Part shown: positions 47,413 to 58,740 of the stretch, piece after piece
Position numbering within the stretch: the stretch's first letter is position 1
How the letters are laid out: each line of letters begins with the position of its first letter
Assembly: GCF_963678635.1 (NCBI RefSeq)
Contig: NC_087067.1
Location: forward strand, 16,003,639 to 16,067,638
Reading direction: 5' to 3'
Source of the DNA: Symsagittifera roscoffensis
Taxonomy: Eukaryota > Xenacoelomorpha > Acoela > Convolutidae
Length of the DNA: 64,000 nucleotides
Position numbers and translations under genes: made by a program
Notes under the pieces: model-generated
What the model saw: only the letters and a program-made list of their open reading frames with translations
Databases searched by the model: none
Told to the model about the DNA's origin: nothing

Positions 47413-48871
47413 TTATGTTTATTGTATTATTCTTCTAGAAAAAGAATTTGAAGAATTGTTGCTAAGGCGAATGTTATGACTGCCTTCTTTATACATTTGC
47501 ATATGGTCAAGATGAGGGATGATAAAAAAGTTATAAAAATTACAAATAGTAAAAAAATATCAGTTCTACTAAAAATGGTTCGTATCCTTTAGATAAGTTT
47601 TGTATCTCGTACCTGTGAATATGGTCAATGGCTTTTGAAAGTTGGAGGTATAGTTCAAATATGGAATAGAAAATTTAAAAAATTTTGCAAAAAATGATTA
47701 AGATTATTACAAAAGCTTCAAAGGTATCAAAAAGAAATATGAATCAAAGTTTAAATATTGTTAAAAAATTTATGAAAATGTTGAGAATTACGTTGACTGA
47801 TCGAGAGAAGAGCATTTAAGAAATGGCTTCTTGATCGAATATTTTTTGTTGTTTGGGGCAATTTTCAAGTGTGGTCGAATTATTTATTGGTTTTTTGACA
47901 AGTGGGTTGAGTTTTGTGAAAAATTGTTGGGGGCGAATTTATGGTGTTCGGGAGGTCTTCTTTTACTTTATTTTTATTTGTCAAGTGATCTGGGGTATTT
48001 TTGAGATTTTTATACATTAGGCTAATTTAATATGGTCGTTCCTTTACCTTAGGCTAATTTATCATTTTTGTTTGGGGGGTATTTGAGGTCTGAGTTGGGG
48101 AAATATTGTTGATCTTTGGGTTATTAGATAAGGGAGGGTTGTGATATTATGGTGATATTTGTTTTAGTTGTCAAATTGGAATGGTTTGCTTATTTTTGAC
48201 CTGGAGGTCGTAAAGTTATAGTTATAGATATGCCTGGAGTTTAATATCTTTCGTCTAATTGGTTTGTGTTAGAGTTATAGAAGGTGACGGATTGAATGAA
48301 TCCTATTGGTTAATTTTGAACTAGAATCGCTGCGTGTTTGTCAGCATGTTATTTTGAAAAATGAAAGTTCAAAATGTTTCAGAGGTGCAAAGATTATTAA
48401 TTTTAAAATTAAAGCTGTTTTTGAAACTCAACTTTCTTTAATATTTTAGATTGTGGGATGAATATCTTGTAGTTTTTGCATGGTTGATTTCTAAGCCGTG
48501 ATGACTCTCTATGTTCTGATTTGTCGACTTGTTCTTGGGGTATAATTTTTTCTGTCATTTTTCTATTTTTTCTTTCTTTTTGAGGTATATTTTGATCTAG
48601 CTTTTTTGTATTGTTTTTCGTTGTAGTTGATTTTTTATTTTGGTTTTCGAGGTGAATGTCATGTTGTTCTTTTATTTCATTTTCCGTATGTGGGTTATTT
48701 TGAATAACTTTTAAACCAGTGAAAGAATATAACTGAGTTAGTTCGCGTAGTGCGTATACTTTTGGGTAATAAGTTAATAGATTGTTTCGATGTTGAACAA
48801 ATTCTTTTTGGTCTGAGTCGGTGATTTTATATGTTACGTCACTGGGTTTGGCAATTATTTGGTATGGTCCT
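47413..48871 (-). other. Spacer between integrase and envelope regions
   Basis: About 1.4 kb with little coding potential on the minus strand apart from the probable tail of the integrase frame (to about 48,450). Much of the rest is TG-rich on the plus strand. An intron of the envelope message could lie here. Confidence 0.4.
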
Positions 48872-49932
48872 TTACGAAGGGGTTGTAATTTTTTTACAAA
48901 TTCCTTCTTGAGTGTTAAAATTAGGTATTAAAACAAATGGTCCAATTTTTAAATCGGAGGCTGGTGTAAAGCGTGAATTTATTTGTTCATTAATGTTTTG
49001 CCTTTGTAACAACTTTTTTGTTACTTTTTGGTAAATTTCATTGTGTTTTTTATCTCTATTTAAAATCCGTTCGGTGTGTCTACCGGAGACTAATTTAAGA
49101 ATTTGTGGGTAATGAAAATGATCTTCATCATGTGTGTGTAAAGGTAGGTTATAACAAATTGAGTCTTTATTCGGTTGACAATGACTTTGTGCATTTTTAT
49201 GAGAGTTTGCTGTAAACATAATTGGTTTGCGTGGCTTTTGATTAAAAACCATTTCATATGGTGACATTCCTAGAGTTGTCGTAATTTGTGAATTATATGC
49301 TAAGGGAAATAATTTTACATCTGCTGACCATTCGGTGTATCTTGTATCATTTCCATTGATGATACATCTAAGATATTCTTGTAGTGAACGGTTCATACCT
49401 TCGACTAAGCCGTTTGTCCAAGGTGCATGAGATGTACGTGGTTTGTGTTTGATGTTATATAAATGACATAGTGTGATGATTTCAATTTTATGAATTCTGT
49501 ACCGTTGTCTTTAACTAAAATTTCGGGTACTTCGAACTTGGCTATCCAGTGTTCATAAAGTGTTGTGTAAGCGTAAGAAGCGTTACAATGTGGTACTGGG
49601 TTAAGTGCTACATAATGTGTAAATGCGTCAAGAATTACCATAATGTAGGAGTTTCCTTCAGATGATGGTGAAATTGGTCCTTTTGTATCAAATGAAATAC
49701 GATGGTTAAAGTATAAACTTTGTCGTTTAAAATCTTGTTTTTGTGCTATTTGTTTTTGATTTGGATAAGGTTTATTTAGCTGACATACTATACAATCATT
49801 GCATAGTACTTTTATCCAAATTGATGCATTTGGGAAGTAGAAATTTTGTATAAAATTTGAATATGTTTTCTCTGATCCAGAGTGTCCTTTAATGTTTTGT
49901 GAATGTGAAATGTTAAAAGCTATGAGAATCAT
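48872..49932 (-). pseudogene. Integrase domain of the LTR element
   Basis: The N-terminal zinc-binding part is visible as KGHSGSEKTYSNFIQNFYFP followed by NDCIVCQLNK. The catalytic core shows SFDTKGPISP (first Asp) and VKDNGTEF (second Asp). Downstream come a host-interaction-like stretch with SYNSQ-type residues (LAYNSQITTTLGMSPYEMVF, typical of Ty3/gypsy integrases) and a C-terminal part with GPFVLIP, similar to the GPY/F module. The role is insertion of the DNA copy into the host genome. The region is treated as part of a broken fossil. Confidence 0.85.
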
Positions 49933-50376
49933 ACTTAAAGGGAGACAGGGAACTGTAGATTCATTTAATTGGTATTCTAGAAGGTCTGTGTTTTCATTAA
50001 TTGTTGTATTATTAAATTTTCGAAAATATCGGAGGAGTGTTTTATTTCCTAAAATTGTGGTATCTGCCTTTACGGGTTTAGTTTTATATTTGTGCCATGA
50101 TTTTAGTTGTCTAATTACTGGGTCAAGATTTTAATATTGTTTCAAGGTATTAATTGTAATTTTATCAATTTTATCTGTTGGGGGGAGAAAAATGTTTTCA
50201 ATTTCTAATTTAGATAAAGGAATTGTGTCAAGTGGGTCATGGAGGTCAAAAACTTGATTTATTGTGTATTTTGAATCATTTGTTTGTGGTCCTGATAAAT
50301 TTATTTTATCAGTTAGATTTTCTTTTTCACTTAACGGAAAAAGGTCTTTTTTATGCGAGTGTTGTTTTACTCTTTT

Positions 50377-51009
50377 TTATTGGGTGTTATTTTTTACCCA
50401 TTGTGAGTATGGAATTGGTTTGAAAGTTGATGTTCCAAGTAGATCAACTTCGTAGTGGTTATTTTGGCAATCTAAGTAAAGTGGGAAGTGTTGTAGGTTA
50501 TTTATCTGTGATTGTTCAATGTCAGTTTTTACTGCATGTTTGCATTCTAGTCGGGGTGATGTTTCGTTTTCTGCAAGGTAAAATTTTATATTCTTGGGTA
50601 TTTCAACTGTAGTTTTTCGTGTAAGTAATTCAGGTGGTGTATTTCGACTTAATGTATCTGGTAATGCAAGATTTTTTCCTGCTGTCCAAACTATATGTAA
50701 GTTTGGAAATTTCATTAGAATTAATTGAAATCTATAAACTCGGTGATTTGGGTTTGACTTTTGTGTAAAAAGAAAAATGATTGGTTTGTGATCTGTGAAT
50801 AGAACTGTTGGATGGTTTGATCCAAGTATCAGAAATTCATATTCTGTAAGTGTATAAATTATAGCTGTACATTCTCTCATTAAAGTTGAGAGTCGTAGCT
50901 CTGCTTGAGTGAATAATCGAGAATTTGCTGATATAAGGTTCATTTTATTTGTACCATTGTGTGATTGTAATAATGCTGCGCCGATGCCAAAATTTGAAGC
51001 ATCGCACAT
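50377..51009 (-). pseudogene. RNase H domain of the LTR element
   Basis: The frame begins CDASNFGIGAALLQSH, the first catalytic Asp in the gypsy-type RNase H context. It continues with LMRECTAIIYTL (catalytic Glu) and LFTDHKPIIFLF (second Asp with the HKP stretch), and ends with ALPDTLSRN, the DxLSR motif. The role is removal of RNA from the RNA/DNA hybrid. A connecting segment toward the integrase follows. Confidence 0.9.
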
Positions 51010-51266
51010 TGCAATGGTTGATTTGGACCTGGAATTGTATTTGAAATTTGTTCAGTTAGAAGTTTTTTAATTTCTTCAAATCGTGTTTGATGTTCTGTAT
51101 TCCATTCAAAATTATTTTGTTGTCTGAGGATATTATAGAATGGTCTTACTTATAATTGCATTTTATAAACGTATTTGCTTAAAAAATTCAACATTCCAAG
51201 GAATTCTTGGATTTTATTTTTGTTTGTTGATGGTTGAAGTTCTTGAATAGCATCAATGCGTGATTT

Positions 51267-53294
51267 TCATGGAGTTATTGTCTTTCTTTTAATATTATGT
51301 CCTAAGAATTTAACTCGTGTTAAAAAGAAGTGTGACTTATTGGGGGCGGCCTTCAGATTTTCGTTCTGAAGTATTTTGTGATAGTGTTCTAAAACTGTAA
51401 ACATTTCTTCTTTTGTCTGTGATTGCATAAAAACATCGTCTAAATAGGTGATTGCGTTTTTCTTGAGTATTAGTGGTCTAAAAATTTTGCTCATAAAAGC
51501 TGAAAATGCTGCTGGTCCTATGGATATTCCATAGAATAGGCGGTTGAATTCATATTGTTGATTTCCAATAACAAATTGTGTTAAACGTCGTGATTGTTCA
51601 TCTAGTGGCATTTGATTGTATGCACTATTCATATCTGCGGTTGTAAAGTATTTTCCGTTTATTTTTGTTAAAATAACTTGTATTGGTTCAATAGGCCAAT
51701 TGCATTTTGATTCGTCTATTAGTGAATTAAGATATCTAGCGTCTAAAACTAATTTTAATGATTCTCCTTTTGCTAAGATGATAACAGGGTTAATAAATGT
51801 GTTACCTTTTGGTTGTTCTTCTTTGTTTACCAGTGAGATAATTTTGTATTGCTCTAAAATATCGAGTAATCTGTTCACTTTATCGTGTAAATGAATTGGT
51901 ACTTTACTTGCTCTTTGTTTTTTGAAAACTGTGTCAGGTTTTAACGGGAGATGTAGTGATGAACTGATTTTGCCAACATCAAATTTGGATGTTGCATATC
52001 TTGATGAATATTTTATTAGCTGTTTGGCTAACTTATCAAATTCGTCTTGTGTTATTTGTGCATGTTGGAAGTTAAACATTGTTAAAAATATCTGTTGATC
52101 CTCTGTATAGTTATTTATGTTGAATGTAGGTTTGAAATATGGGGTTTTTGTGAAATAATCTGTATTTCTTTTTTCATTACTTATTATATTTTTTATGGAT
52201 AGTTCTTCGTTAAGAATTGTGGATTGACAAATATCTAATAATTGGAGTATATTATTTACGCGGTATGCTTTTTCATGCATTGGTGATATTGTAGCGTTGG
52301 TTTCGCAATATCCTAAAAGTCCTAAGGGTAATGTTACTTGGTACGGTGTATTATTGTATACATGTAACGAAATGATGTCTGAATTCGTATTTTTTAAAAC
52401 TTTTATGGATGAAATTGTGATTTTGAAAAACTTATGGATAGGTTTGAATTCAAAGTCTGACATAAAGAGTTGTTGTTTATTTTGATTTTTGTCATATTGG
52501 TGAATTTGTTTTATTAAAAAATTATATATGTTTCCTGAAAGTGGTTTCAGGTGTTTCCATTGTTGGTTATAAATTGGATAAAATTTTGAAAAGAATGGTG
52601 GTTGTATATTTAATCTTTGAAAAAATGTTAGGGCTGTATTTTTTGTTTTTGTGTACTTATATTTGATTAGTATTTTACTGTTCAAGATGTTGATTGTTGG
52701 TATATATTTCGAGATAAATGGTATTCCAATGATATTGTGTTTAATATCAGTGATATGAAATGTTTGTTTAAATGGCTTGTTTAAAATTTTATTTTGCTCC
52801 ATTGTTCTTGTGAGGAGAAAAAATAATTGAACTTTTCCATAGTTTACTAATGTCGATCCTTGTGATGTTGCTAGTTTACTGGAGGTTGCAAGAGGCATTA
52901 ATTTTGGGTGTAATGTTTTGATTTCATTCCATGTGGGAATGTTAATTATGTTTGATTCTGCTCCTGAATCAATTAAAAAATCAATTTCAAGATCTGGTGG
53001 TTGAAATTCTTTGTTTCTTGGACTTTCTAAAAGAAATGGTATTGTCCAAATTTTTTTTTTGGGTTGTTCTTTTTGTACATTTTGGTAGATGTGATTTGTA
53101 TTCAAGCATTTTGTTTTGTCATTTTCATTGGGTTTATTTACAGTGTTAATTTCGTTAGTTTCTTGTGCCATTTGTGTAGTATGGATGGGTTCAATATAAT
53201 AATTGTGAAGGAGTTCCAATTGATTTTCATATATATGTGATGAAAAAGGTTGTTCATATATAACAGGTTCGTAGTCGTTTTCGACTGCTATCAT
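51267..53294 (-). pseudogene. pol: Protease and reverse transcriptase of the LTR element
   Basis: One frame of 675 codons. The protease is at about residues 100-215, with LIDSGAESNIINIP as the aspartic active-site motif and IIGIPFISKY as the flap-distal ILG-like motif. After a linker of over 200 residues comes the RT at about 470-675. It shows KLVLDARYLNSLI, TADMNSAYNQMPLDEQSR (motif A Asp), LFYGISIGPAAFSAFM (motif B), AITYLDDVFMQS (motif C, YLDD) and LKAAPNKSHFFL followed by FLGHNI. These place it in the Ty3/gypsy group. The FYGISIGPAAF form of motif B, rather than the usual PFGLxNAP form, is unusual and may mark a particular clade. Confidence 0.9.
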
Positions 53295-53299
53295 ATTTA

Positions 53300-54060
53300 T
53301 GGAGATAGTGTTTTCTGTATCACTTTCTGTGTCTGATGATCCACAGTTTATTTGATTTAATTGTAGTTCGTTATTTCCTGTGTCGTCAATACCGGGGGGG
53401 TCTGATGTTGTTTCTTCATTTGATTGTACTTGATTAATATGTCTTTGATGTTTGGGTGTGCTACTTCTGTAGCGGTGTTTAGAATTATTATAATGGTTAT
53501 TGTTTCTATGTGGTGATTGAGAATAATTTCTATATCGATTATTATAACTTGAATGTCGATTTTGTGAATTGTTTCGTGATCTGTTTTGATAATTATCGTT
53601 TGATCTGTGATAGTTTGATCTGTTATATGAGTTATTTCTTGATCGATTGTTCGGGTAATTCTGATTTCGGTTGTTCGAATAACTTGTATTTCGATTATTT
53701 GAATATTTTCTATTTCTATTATATGATGAGTTTCGTGATTGATTGTTTGGATAGTATTTATTTCTTGTGTTTGATTAAAAATTGGATCTAGAAACAAATT
53801 GTGTTGTATTTGACTTTGATCTGGAGTAGTTATTTAGAGTATTTGGTCGATTATAATGATTTTGTGAAGAATTCTGTGTATTTCTTCGTTCTGGTGATCT
53901 TCCTCTATAACTTGAGTTATATGGTGATTGATTTCTCGTGTAATTGATGTTGTTCGGAAGTATTTTTCCTGAACTGTTGTTGCTGTATACATTTTTGTTT
54001 GGTAGATTTTGATCTTTCTTCATGTATTGATAGAATGATTTATTTGGTTCTTTATATTTT
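53300..54060 (-). pseudogene. Basic Asn/Arg/Ser-rich tail of gag
   Basis: The minus strand carries a long low-complexity stretch built from NRN, RSN, NNS and YN(R/N) units (for example RGRSPERRNTQNS). Such basic, disordered RS/RN-rich tails commonly help Gag bind RNA. Frames overlap because of the repeated composition, and which is used cannot be settled by eye. Confidence 0.5.
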
Positions 54061-54095
54061 TGAGGTTTGTTTTGGTTATCCTGTTGTTTTTGTCT

Positions 54096-54137
54096 ACATT
54101 CAGAAATACTATGTCCGTATCGTCGGCAATAATTACA
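54096..54137 (-). pseudogene. Zinc knuckle of the nucleocapsid
   Basis: The minus strand encodes CNYCRRYGHSISEC, an exact CX2CX4HX4C zinc knuckle, the RNA-binding module of retroviral and gypsy-type nucleocapsids. It lies between the capsid-like part and the basic tail, as expected. Confidence 0.9.
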
Positions 54138-54284
54138 CCATTTTTTGAAAGATGGTTTGCCTTTAATGTTCGGGTGTTTTTCATAAATATTTAGTATTTC
54201 AGTGATTTTTTCAACGAGGTCAGTATCTGATTCCTGTATGTTGTTGATATTTGCGGTGTTTGTTTCGAGTCGATTAACATATTG

Positions 54285-55319
54285 TTATTTCAGATTTTCT
54301 GTTTCTTCAAGTTTCATTGTGATTTCCGCTTGCTCTAGTTTGTCTACTTGTTTTCGAAAATCTAGATCGGGCTCTCGAATTGAGGAAGGATGGGATGCTC
54401 TCTTTTTTATTGCTATTTTTCTTAATTGAGGTGTTAAGGTCATCATTAAAATTTCTGTCGTTTTTGTGTTTTTATAGTCATGTGTATTGAGTGAATATGC
54501 TTTTCGAACTAGTGTTTCGATACGTACTGCTAATTGTTTGATGGTTTCATTTGGTAATCTGCGAAATTCATTACATAAAACTCTTTGGTGTTGTTTATTT
54601 CTTTCGGAGTCAAACATTTTTGAAAATTCTTGTGTAAATCTTTTCAAATTTGATTTTATTTCTATAGGTAATACTGAAAACCATTTTTGGGCTGCGCCAT
54701 CTAAGGTTGTTTGTATCAACGCTGTGCGTCGATGTATCCAATTTTGATGTAGTGGTGTATTAATTGGTTCAGGTCCTATATTTAAAATTAAATTTGCTGT
54801 TACTGCATTTAAATAATCTTCTACAGAATATTCAGGGCCTGCTCCTGTGAATACCATTAATGGTTTGTTTGATGTTATTGATGATCCACCCATAAGGTAT
54901 GGATTCATTGTCATTGGTAGTGATTCTGCGGCATTTGGCATTTGTGAAAAATTTGAAAATTGATGTTTTGTTATTTCGTGTTGTTGAAGGTAATATGGGA
55001 GTGGTATTTCACTTTGCATTTGAGTTGGTTGATACGAGTGTGTGATCATTGGGTTTTGTGGCTGAATTGGTTGAAAAGATTGTGTATTAGTTGGGTTTTG
55101 CATTTGTATTGGTTGTTGATTTTGTGTATCTGTTGGATGTGGAGAAAAAATTCTATGATATGTATATGGTTTTTGCACTCCTTGTCCGCGATATTCTTGA
55201 GTATATGGTGCAAATATATCTGGTTGTAAATAATCATCATCAGAGGATAAGTAATCCGTATGATGAGGTGCTTTTTTATTTTTATTTTGTCGAAAGAATG
55301 GGTAATTTTCACTACGATC
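54285..55319 (-). pseudogene. gag: Gag capsid region of the LTR element
   Basis: A Pro/Gln-rich N-terminal third contains imperfect repeats of a QPIQMQNPTNTQ type (residues about 15-60 of the ATG-less frame). It is followed by a folded part with VFTGAGPEYSVEDYLNAV, NWIHRRTALIQTTLDGAAQKW and RFTQEFSKMFDSE, which fits the Ty3/gypsy retrotransposon Gag capsid (the F-x-G start and the conserved A-x-x-W). The frame also shows LPNETIKQLAVRIETLVRKA, typical of the C-terminal half of the domain. It forms the particle shell. No start codon is certain. Confidence 0.85.
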
Positions 55320-56075
55320 CTATGGAGGATGTGAATTAGTTTGAAAATTTACTGAGTTGGTTGTTGTCATTGGGTTATCCCAATATCGAGTTCTTATCCG
55401 ATTATTATTTTTTTTTCGTGGGGAATAGTTTGTTTTTGATGAATGTGCGTAATTATAATTGTGTTCTGCAAACGTGTTTCTTGTGAACGTTCTTCGTGTT
55501 TTTGACGGTACTGTCATAGGTCTATATGTTTGATAATCCATTTGCGAATATTTTGGAGCAACCGAAGGTTTAACGGTTGATTGTAAGGTTACTTGTGCTA
55601 GTGAAATGTTTGTATTTTTTGGTGTATAATTTGGACGTATCGGTGAAATACTTTGTTGTGTAGTTGTTGTTGTTGTTTGGACGATTTCTTCATATATGAA
55701 GTGTGATGGTGTTTGAATATCTTGTTGTGTAAGATTCCTAGTTCCATTAAGGTTTTCATTGTGTATGACGGTCGAATTTAAACTGTTATTTCGTGTATCA
55801 GGTAAAAATGTATTGTAGTTCAATGGTGTTGCATCAATGGTTAATGGTACTACTCTTACATAATCTCTTTGATAAGATATTGTACTTATTGCTTGACTTG
55901 AGATTGATTGTGGGATATTTATAAATGCATGATGAGACCATTCGGGGTCCCAAACGTAGTCTGACTGTTCTGTGATGGCGGTATCTTCGTTTGAATTTTG
56001 AGGTCTGAAATTTTTTCTTGCTTGTGAAATTAAATCTATATAATGTGTGAAATAATCTATTGTAAACCATGCCAA
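55320..56075 (-). CDS. Leader frame upstream of gag, 251 codons
   Basis: A long minus-strand frame directly ahead of gag encodes a Thr/Asn/Ser/Gln-rich, probably disordered protein, with an aromatic N-terminal patch (AWFTIDYFTHYIDL) and a basic C-terminal part (KTRRTFTRNTF, SPRKKNNNRIRTRYW). It could be an N-terminal Gag extension or a separate leader protein. No domain is recognised. Confidence 0.4.
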   Translation of the reverse strand: MAWFTIDYFTHYIDLISQARKNFRPQNSNEDTAITEQSDYVWDPEWSHHAFINIPQSISSQAISTISYQRDYVRVVPLTIDATPLNYNTFLPDTRNNSLNSTVIHNENLNGTRNLTQQDIQTPSHFIYEEIVQTTTTTTQQSISPIRPNYTPKNTNISLAQVTLQSTVKPSVAPKYSQMDYQTYRPMTVPSKTRRTFTRNTFAEHNYNYAHSSKTNYSPRKKNNNRIRTRYWDNPMTTTNSVNFQTNSHPP

Positions 56076-56467
56076 AATTTTTTGTAAGTCATGTTTTGTA
56101 TGTTGTGAAACTTCGTCTTTAGTGGAATTTATTTAAATTATATGTAGGAAAGTTGAAAATAGTGTGATTTCATGTCGTACTTTTGTATGTTTGGATGTCT
56201 CAGTTGGTGAGATATTTGGAATTTCTGTTTTTTCTAATATTGAAATATAACTATATATTATTGCAAAAACTTCGTTAGTAAATATGGAATTTGCTCTTTG
56301 TGAGTTATGATATTGTACGCTTTTAATATATTCTAAGAATAATTTTGAAGATCGTCTGTTTAAATTACATATTTGCGGTGATTCGAATTTGGTGTACTGA
56401 ATTCTATGGTGTAGATTCCGTATTGTTGTGTTAAATTACATATATCTCTCAGATAATGTTCTATAAT

Positions 56468-56650
56468 TTATCTTTTGATTTTTACATCTGGGAATTTTGT
56501 TTTGCATGGGCTGATTCCGGGTTCAAACAAATTTAGGAGTAAATTCTTGCAAAAGTCATGCTGTCCTCTATTATCGGGTGCATCTACGAGGAAAGGGTAA
56601 ATATCGTCGTCATCTGGACTATCGTCACTTTGAGTGTGGCTGTGGCTCAT
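56468..56650 (-). CDS. Leader mini-frame, 60 codons
   Basis: An ATG-initiated frame with a very acidic N-terminus (SDDSPDDDDIYPF at about residues 8-20) and a C-terminal part with two cysteines and lysines. Small acidic proteins can act as transcription activators, but that would be speculation. No homologue is known to me. Confidence 0.3.
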   Translation of the reverse strand: MSHSHTQSDDSPDDDDIYPFLVDAPDNRGQHDFCKNLLLNLFEPGISPCKTKFPDVKIKR

Positions 56651-56746
56651 TTTTTCGTTTAATGACTGTTAATATGTAACTATCGATGTGTCTAATTGGT
56701 TGATTCCAATTATACAAGTGTACTGGTTTGTGTTAATATTGCTTTT

Positions 56747-57094
56747 TTATTCTTCTTTTTCCTCTTTTTGATGAATTTGAAGTTGTTTCTGAGTCGAAAA
56801 AAAATATAATTGATCGTGAGTGGGACAATTTTTATCAATTGATTGTTTTAAGTTATAAAATTCATCTAAATTGCTGGCTTCTGATTCTGAAAATGCGTTT
56901 CTATTTTTTGAAAATCTTTTCTGTGTGATTTGTCTTTGTTTGTTTATTATTTTTCTTTTTATTGTTTGTCGTTTTGTTCTAATATATCCAACTGTTTGTG
57001 TATGAGGTGTGATTACAAGATCATATTTTTTGTTATCGATTTCACAGTTGTGTAAAACGATTGTTTGTTTATTTCCTAGATTTTTGAATGACAT
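56747..57094 (-). CDS. First leader frame, 115 codons
   Basis: This is the 5'-most frame of the element. Its ATG context is MSFKNLGNKQT. The middle is strongly basic (TKRQTIKRKIINKQRQITQKR) and the end acidic. It resembles small nucleic-acid-binding regulators in layout only. Position ahead of gag is unusual for Ty3/gypsy elements. Confidence 0.35.
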   Translation of the reverse strand: MSFKNLGNKQTIVLHNCEIDNKKYDLVITPHTQTVGYIRTKRQTIKRKIINKQRQITQKRFSKNRNAFSESEASNLDEFYNLKQSIDKNCPTHDQLYFFSTQKQLQIHQKEEKEE

Positions 57095-58330
57095 AAGGTT
57101 TAGGATGAGGGATGCAAAAAGTTGTTAGATGATTTCTGCTTTCTTAAACTGTTAGTCCTTACGATTTTTTGGTTAGCTTAACCTGGGTCTAATTGTTCAG
57201 GGTTGGAGAGAAAAGTATATCTATTCCGAAGAATGATTTCTTACTTTCTCCTGGCTAGTATAAGCTAAGGTGTTAACTTACTTAATTTTACTTAGGGGTA
57301 GTGATTGTGTTCAAGGGTTGGAGAATAGTAAATCGATCCACAAGGTTCAGGTATAATTAGAACGCGAGTAGTTCGTTAGATACTATTTTAAACTTACTAA
57401 GTCTAAGATTTATCCTGGGTCTGGTAAGAGGAGGGTTCAAGTGATGGATGAATAGCCGAAGTTCTTCACTGTTTATCCTAATTTGAATGGTTAGTTTTGT
57501 TGAAAAATATCTATTAGTCTTGGGTTTTTTGGAAGGGTTGGATAGTGAATCGACGTTTGAGGTCGTTAGACACTTGCTAAGTGGGTGGGGGAGAACAAAA
57601 TTGTTCTTTTTGATCCAAGGATAGGCCTTGATGATCAGGTTTTAAATTTAGTGAAATAGAAAATTAATTAAGATCCAAGGATAATCCTTGATGATCTGAT
57701 TTTAAAATTAAGTGAATTTAAGTTTAAAATGGTTTAAATTTATTTAAGAAAAAGATTTTGTTTTTTAATGATATTAGTGAACTTATGATTGCTGTTATGT
57801 TTAGGTGATGAAGCTGGGACTACAGATGATTTTATGATTACTAACAATTTATTGTCATGCTACTAATTTTTGTTTTGATTTTCAATAAATATTTTCCAAA
57901 CATGTTTTATATAATACTGCAGAATTTAGGAAAACGATCTGAGATCTTTTTATCAATCGTTATTGTATATAAATAATTTTGTTTAGCGCCTGAAATGATT
58001 ATGAAGATTGACTTCAAGATTTTATGTTTGCAAATGAAAATCTAAATTCATTGCTAATAAAATTCTAAATATAAACGTTTGTGTTGGCTTTTGCCGTACT
58101 ATCATATAACTATATGGTAAGTTTCTACTTTGTCGTATGTCGTCTCTGGTTCGAGGTCTTCTTACGATTCCGGGTAGTTCTGTTATCGTTCGGAATATTG
58201 GCTCTGATCTATTGAGTCGTAGAGACATTTCGATTAAATTATCGTCGTATAACATTTTGAAAATGTTTTGTCTAAATTCTAATCTATTTTGGGTTAATTC
58301 TAAGCTATTAAGGTCTTGTTCGAGACTTAT
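57095..58330 (-). promoter_or_regulatory. Long 5' untranslated leader with short direct repeats
   Basis: About 1.2 kb between the primer-binding region and the first frame. Two 45-50 base copies beginning GATCCAAGGATA (57,612 and 57,672, period 60) and three diverged copies beginning GGTTGGA (57,201, 57,316, 57,536) are visible. Leader repeats in gypsy-type elements may be protein-binding sites (the Drosophila gypsy insulator is the known case) or packaging structures. Here the role is unknown. Confidence 0.4.
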
Positions 58331-58340
58331 GGTCGCACCA
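58331..58340 (-). promoter_or_regulatory. Probable primer-binding site
   Basis: Two bases inside the 5' LTR the minus strand reads TGGTGCGACC, starting with the TGG that pairs with a tRNA CCA end. I could not match the rest to a particular tRNA with confidence. Confidence 0.6.
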
Positions 58341-58342
58341 GA

Positions 58343-58740
58343 TGAGTTAGGACCGATGTGGTTAACTCATAGAGTAATTTCGGATAGGGTACACCGTCTG
58401 CTCGTCACGCTATCTTATTTTCGGCCGGATAGATTCGTGCAACTTCTTAGTCTAATCTTACTCTTATATTATCTAGTCTCAGGTTGTTTAACTAGTCTCT
58501 GCTAGGCTCAATAGATCTAGGGTATACTGGTTTATTGCGGCTGCTGAAGTTCTCTTGGAGAGGCAACTAATTTCTAAGTTGAATTCAAATCTCTCTGGTG
58601 CTGAAATTACAAGTAATTTTAGCACTTACAAATAAGTGGGTTGTTAGTTAGATGGATCATGATTGGTTAATATTAAATACTTTACAGTGGTAAAAAATCT
58701 ATTTTATCCAATCATAAAATATAGTTTAGATCAGGTTCCA
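58343..58740 (-). repeat. 5' LTR (398 bp)
   Basis: Starts TGGAACCTGATC and ends CCTAACTCA on the minus strand. It is the partner of 39,883-40,273. It contains an extra 19-bp segment (about 58,504-58,523) absent from the 3' LTR. Promoter and polyadenylation signals should lie here but I could not place them. Confidence 0.95.

Larger units (their letters stand above)
39883..58740 (-). mobile_element. Giant Ty3/gypsy-type LTR element with envelope region, 18.86 kb
   Basis: Both LTRs, the target duplication, gag, protease, RT, RNase H, integrase and an envelope-like region are present in the usual order on the minus strand. The RT motifs (TADMNSAYNQMPL, YLDDV) and the order RT-RNase H-integrase place it in the Ty3/gypsy group (Metaviridae). 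At 18.9 kb it is about two to three times as long as usual gypsy-like retroviruses. The extra length is a long 5' leader with reading frames, a 1.4-kb spacer after pol, and several unassigned frames downstream of the envelope. LTRs differ at about six positions and two indels, suggesting recent insertion. It is a fossil with several breaks, perhaps six to ten, in the coding parts. Confidence 0.9.

Noticed and set aside
58321-58345. A tRNA gene suggested by GTTCGAGA and an ACCA end on the plus strand
   Set aside because: The T-stem does not pair and no cloverleaf precedes it. It is better explained as the primer-binding site of the LTR element.
39883-58740. Polinton or other large DNA element
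   Set aside because: LTRs, primer site, RT, RNase H and a 4-bp target duplication identify an LTR element. No polymerase B, ATPase or major capsid protein is visible.
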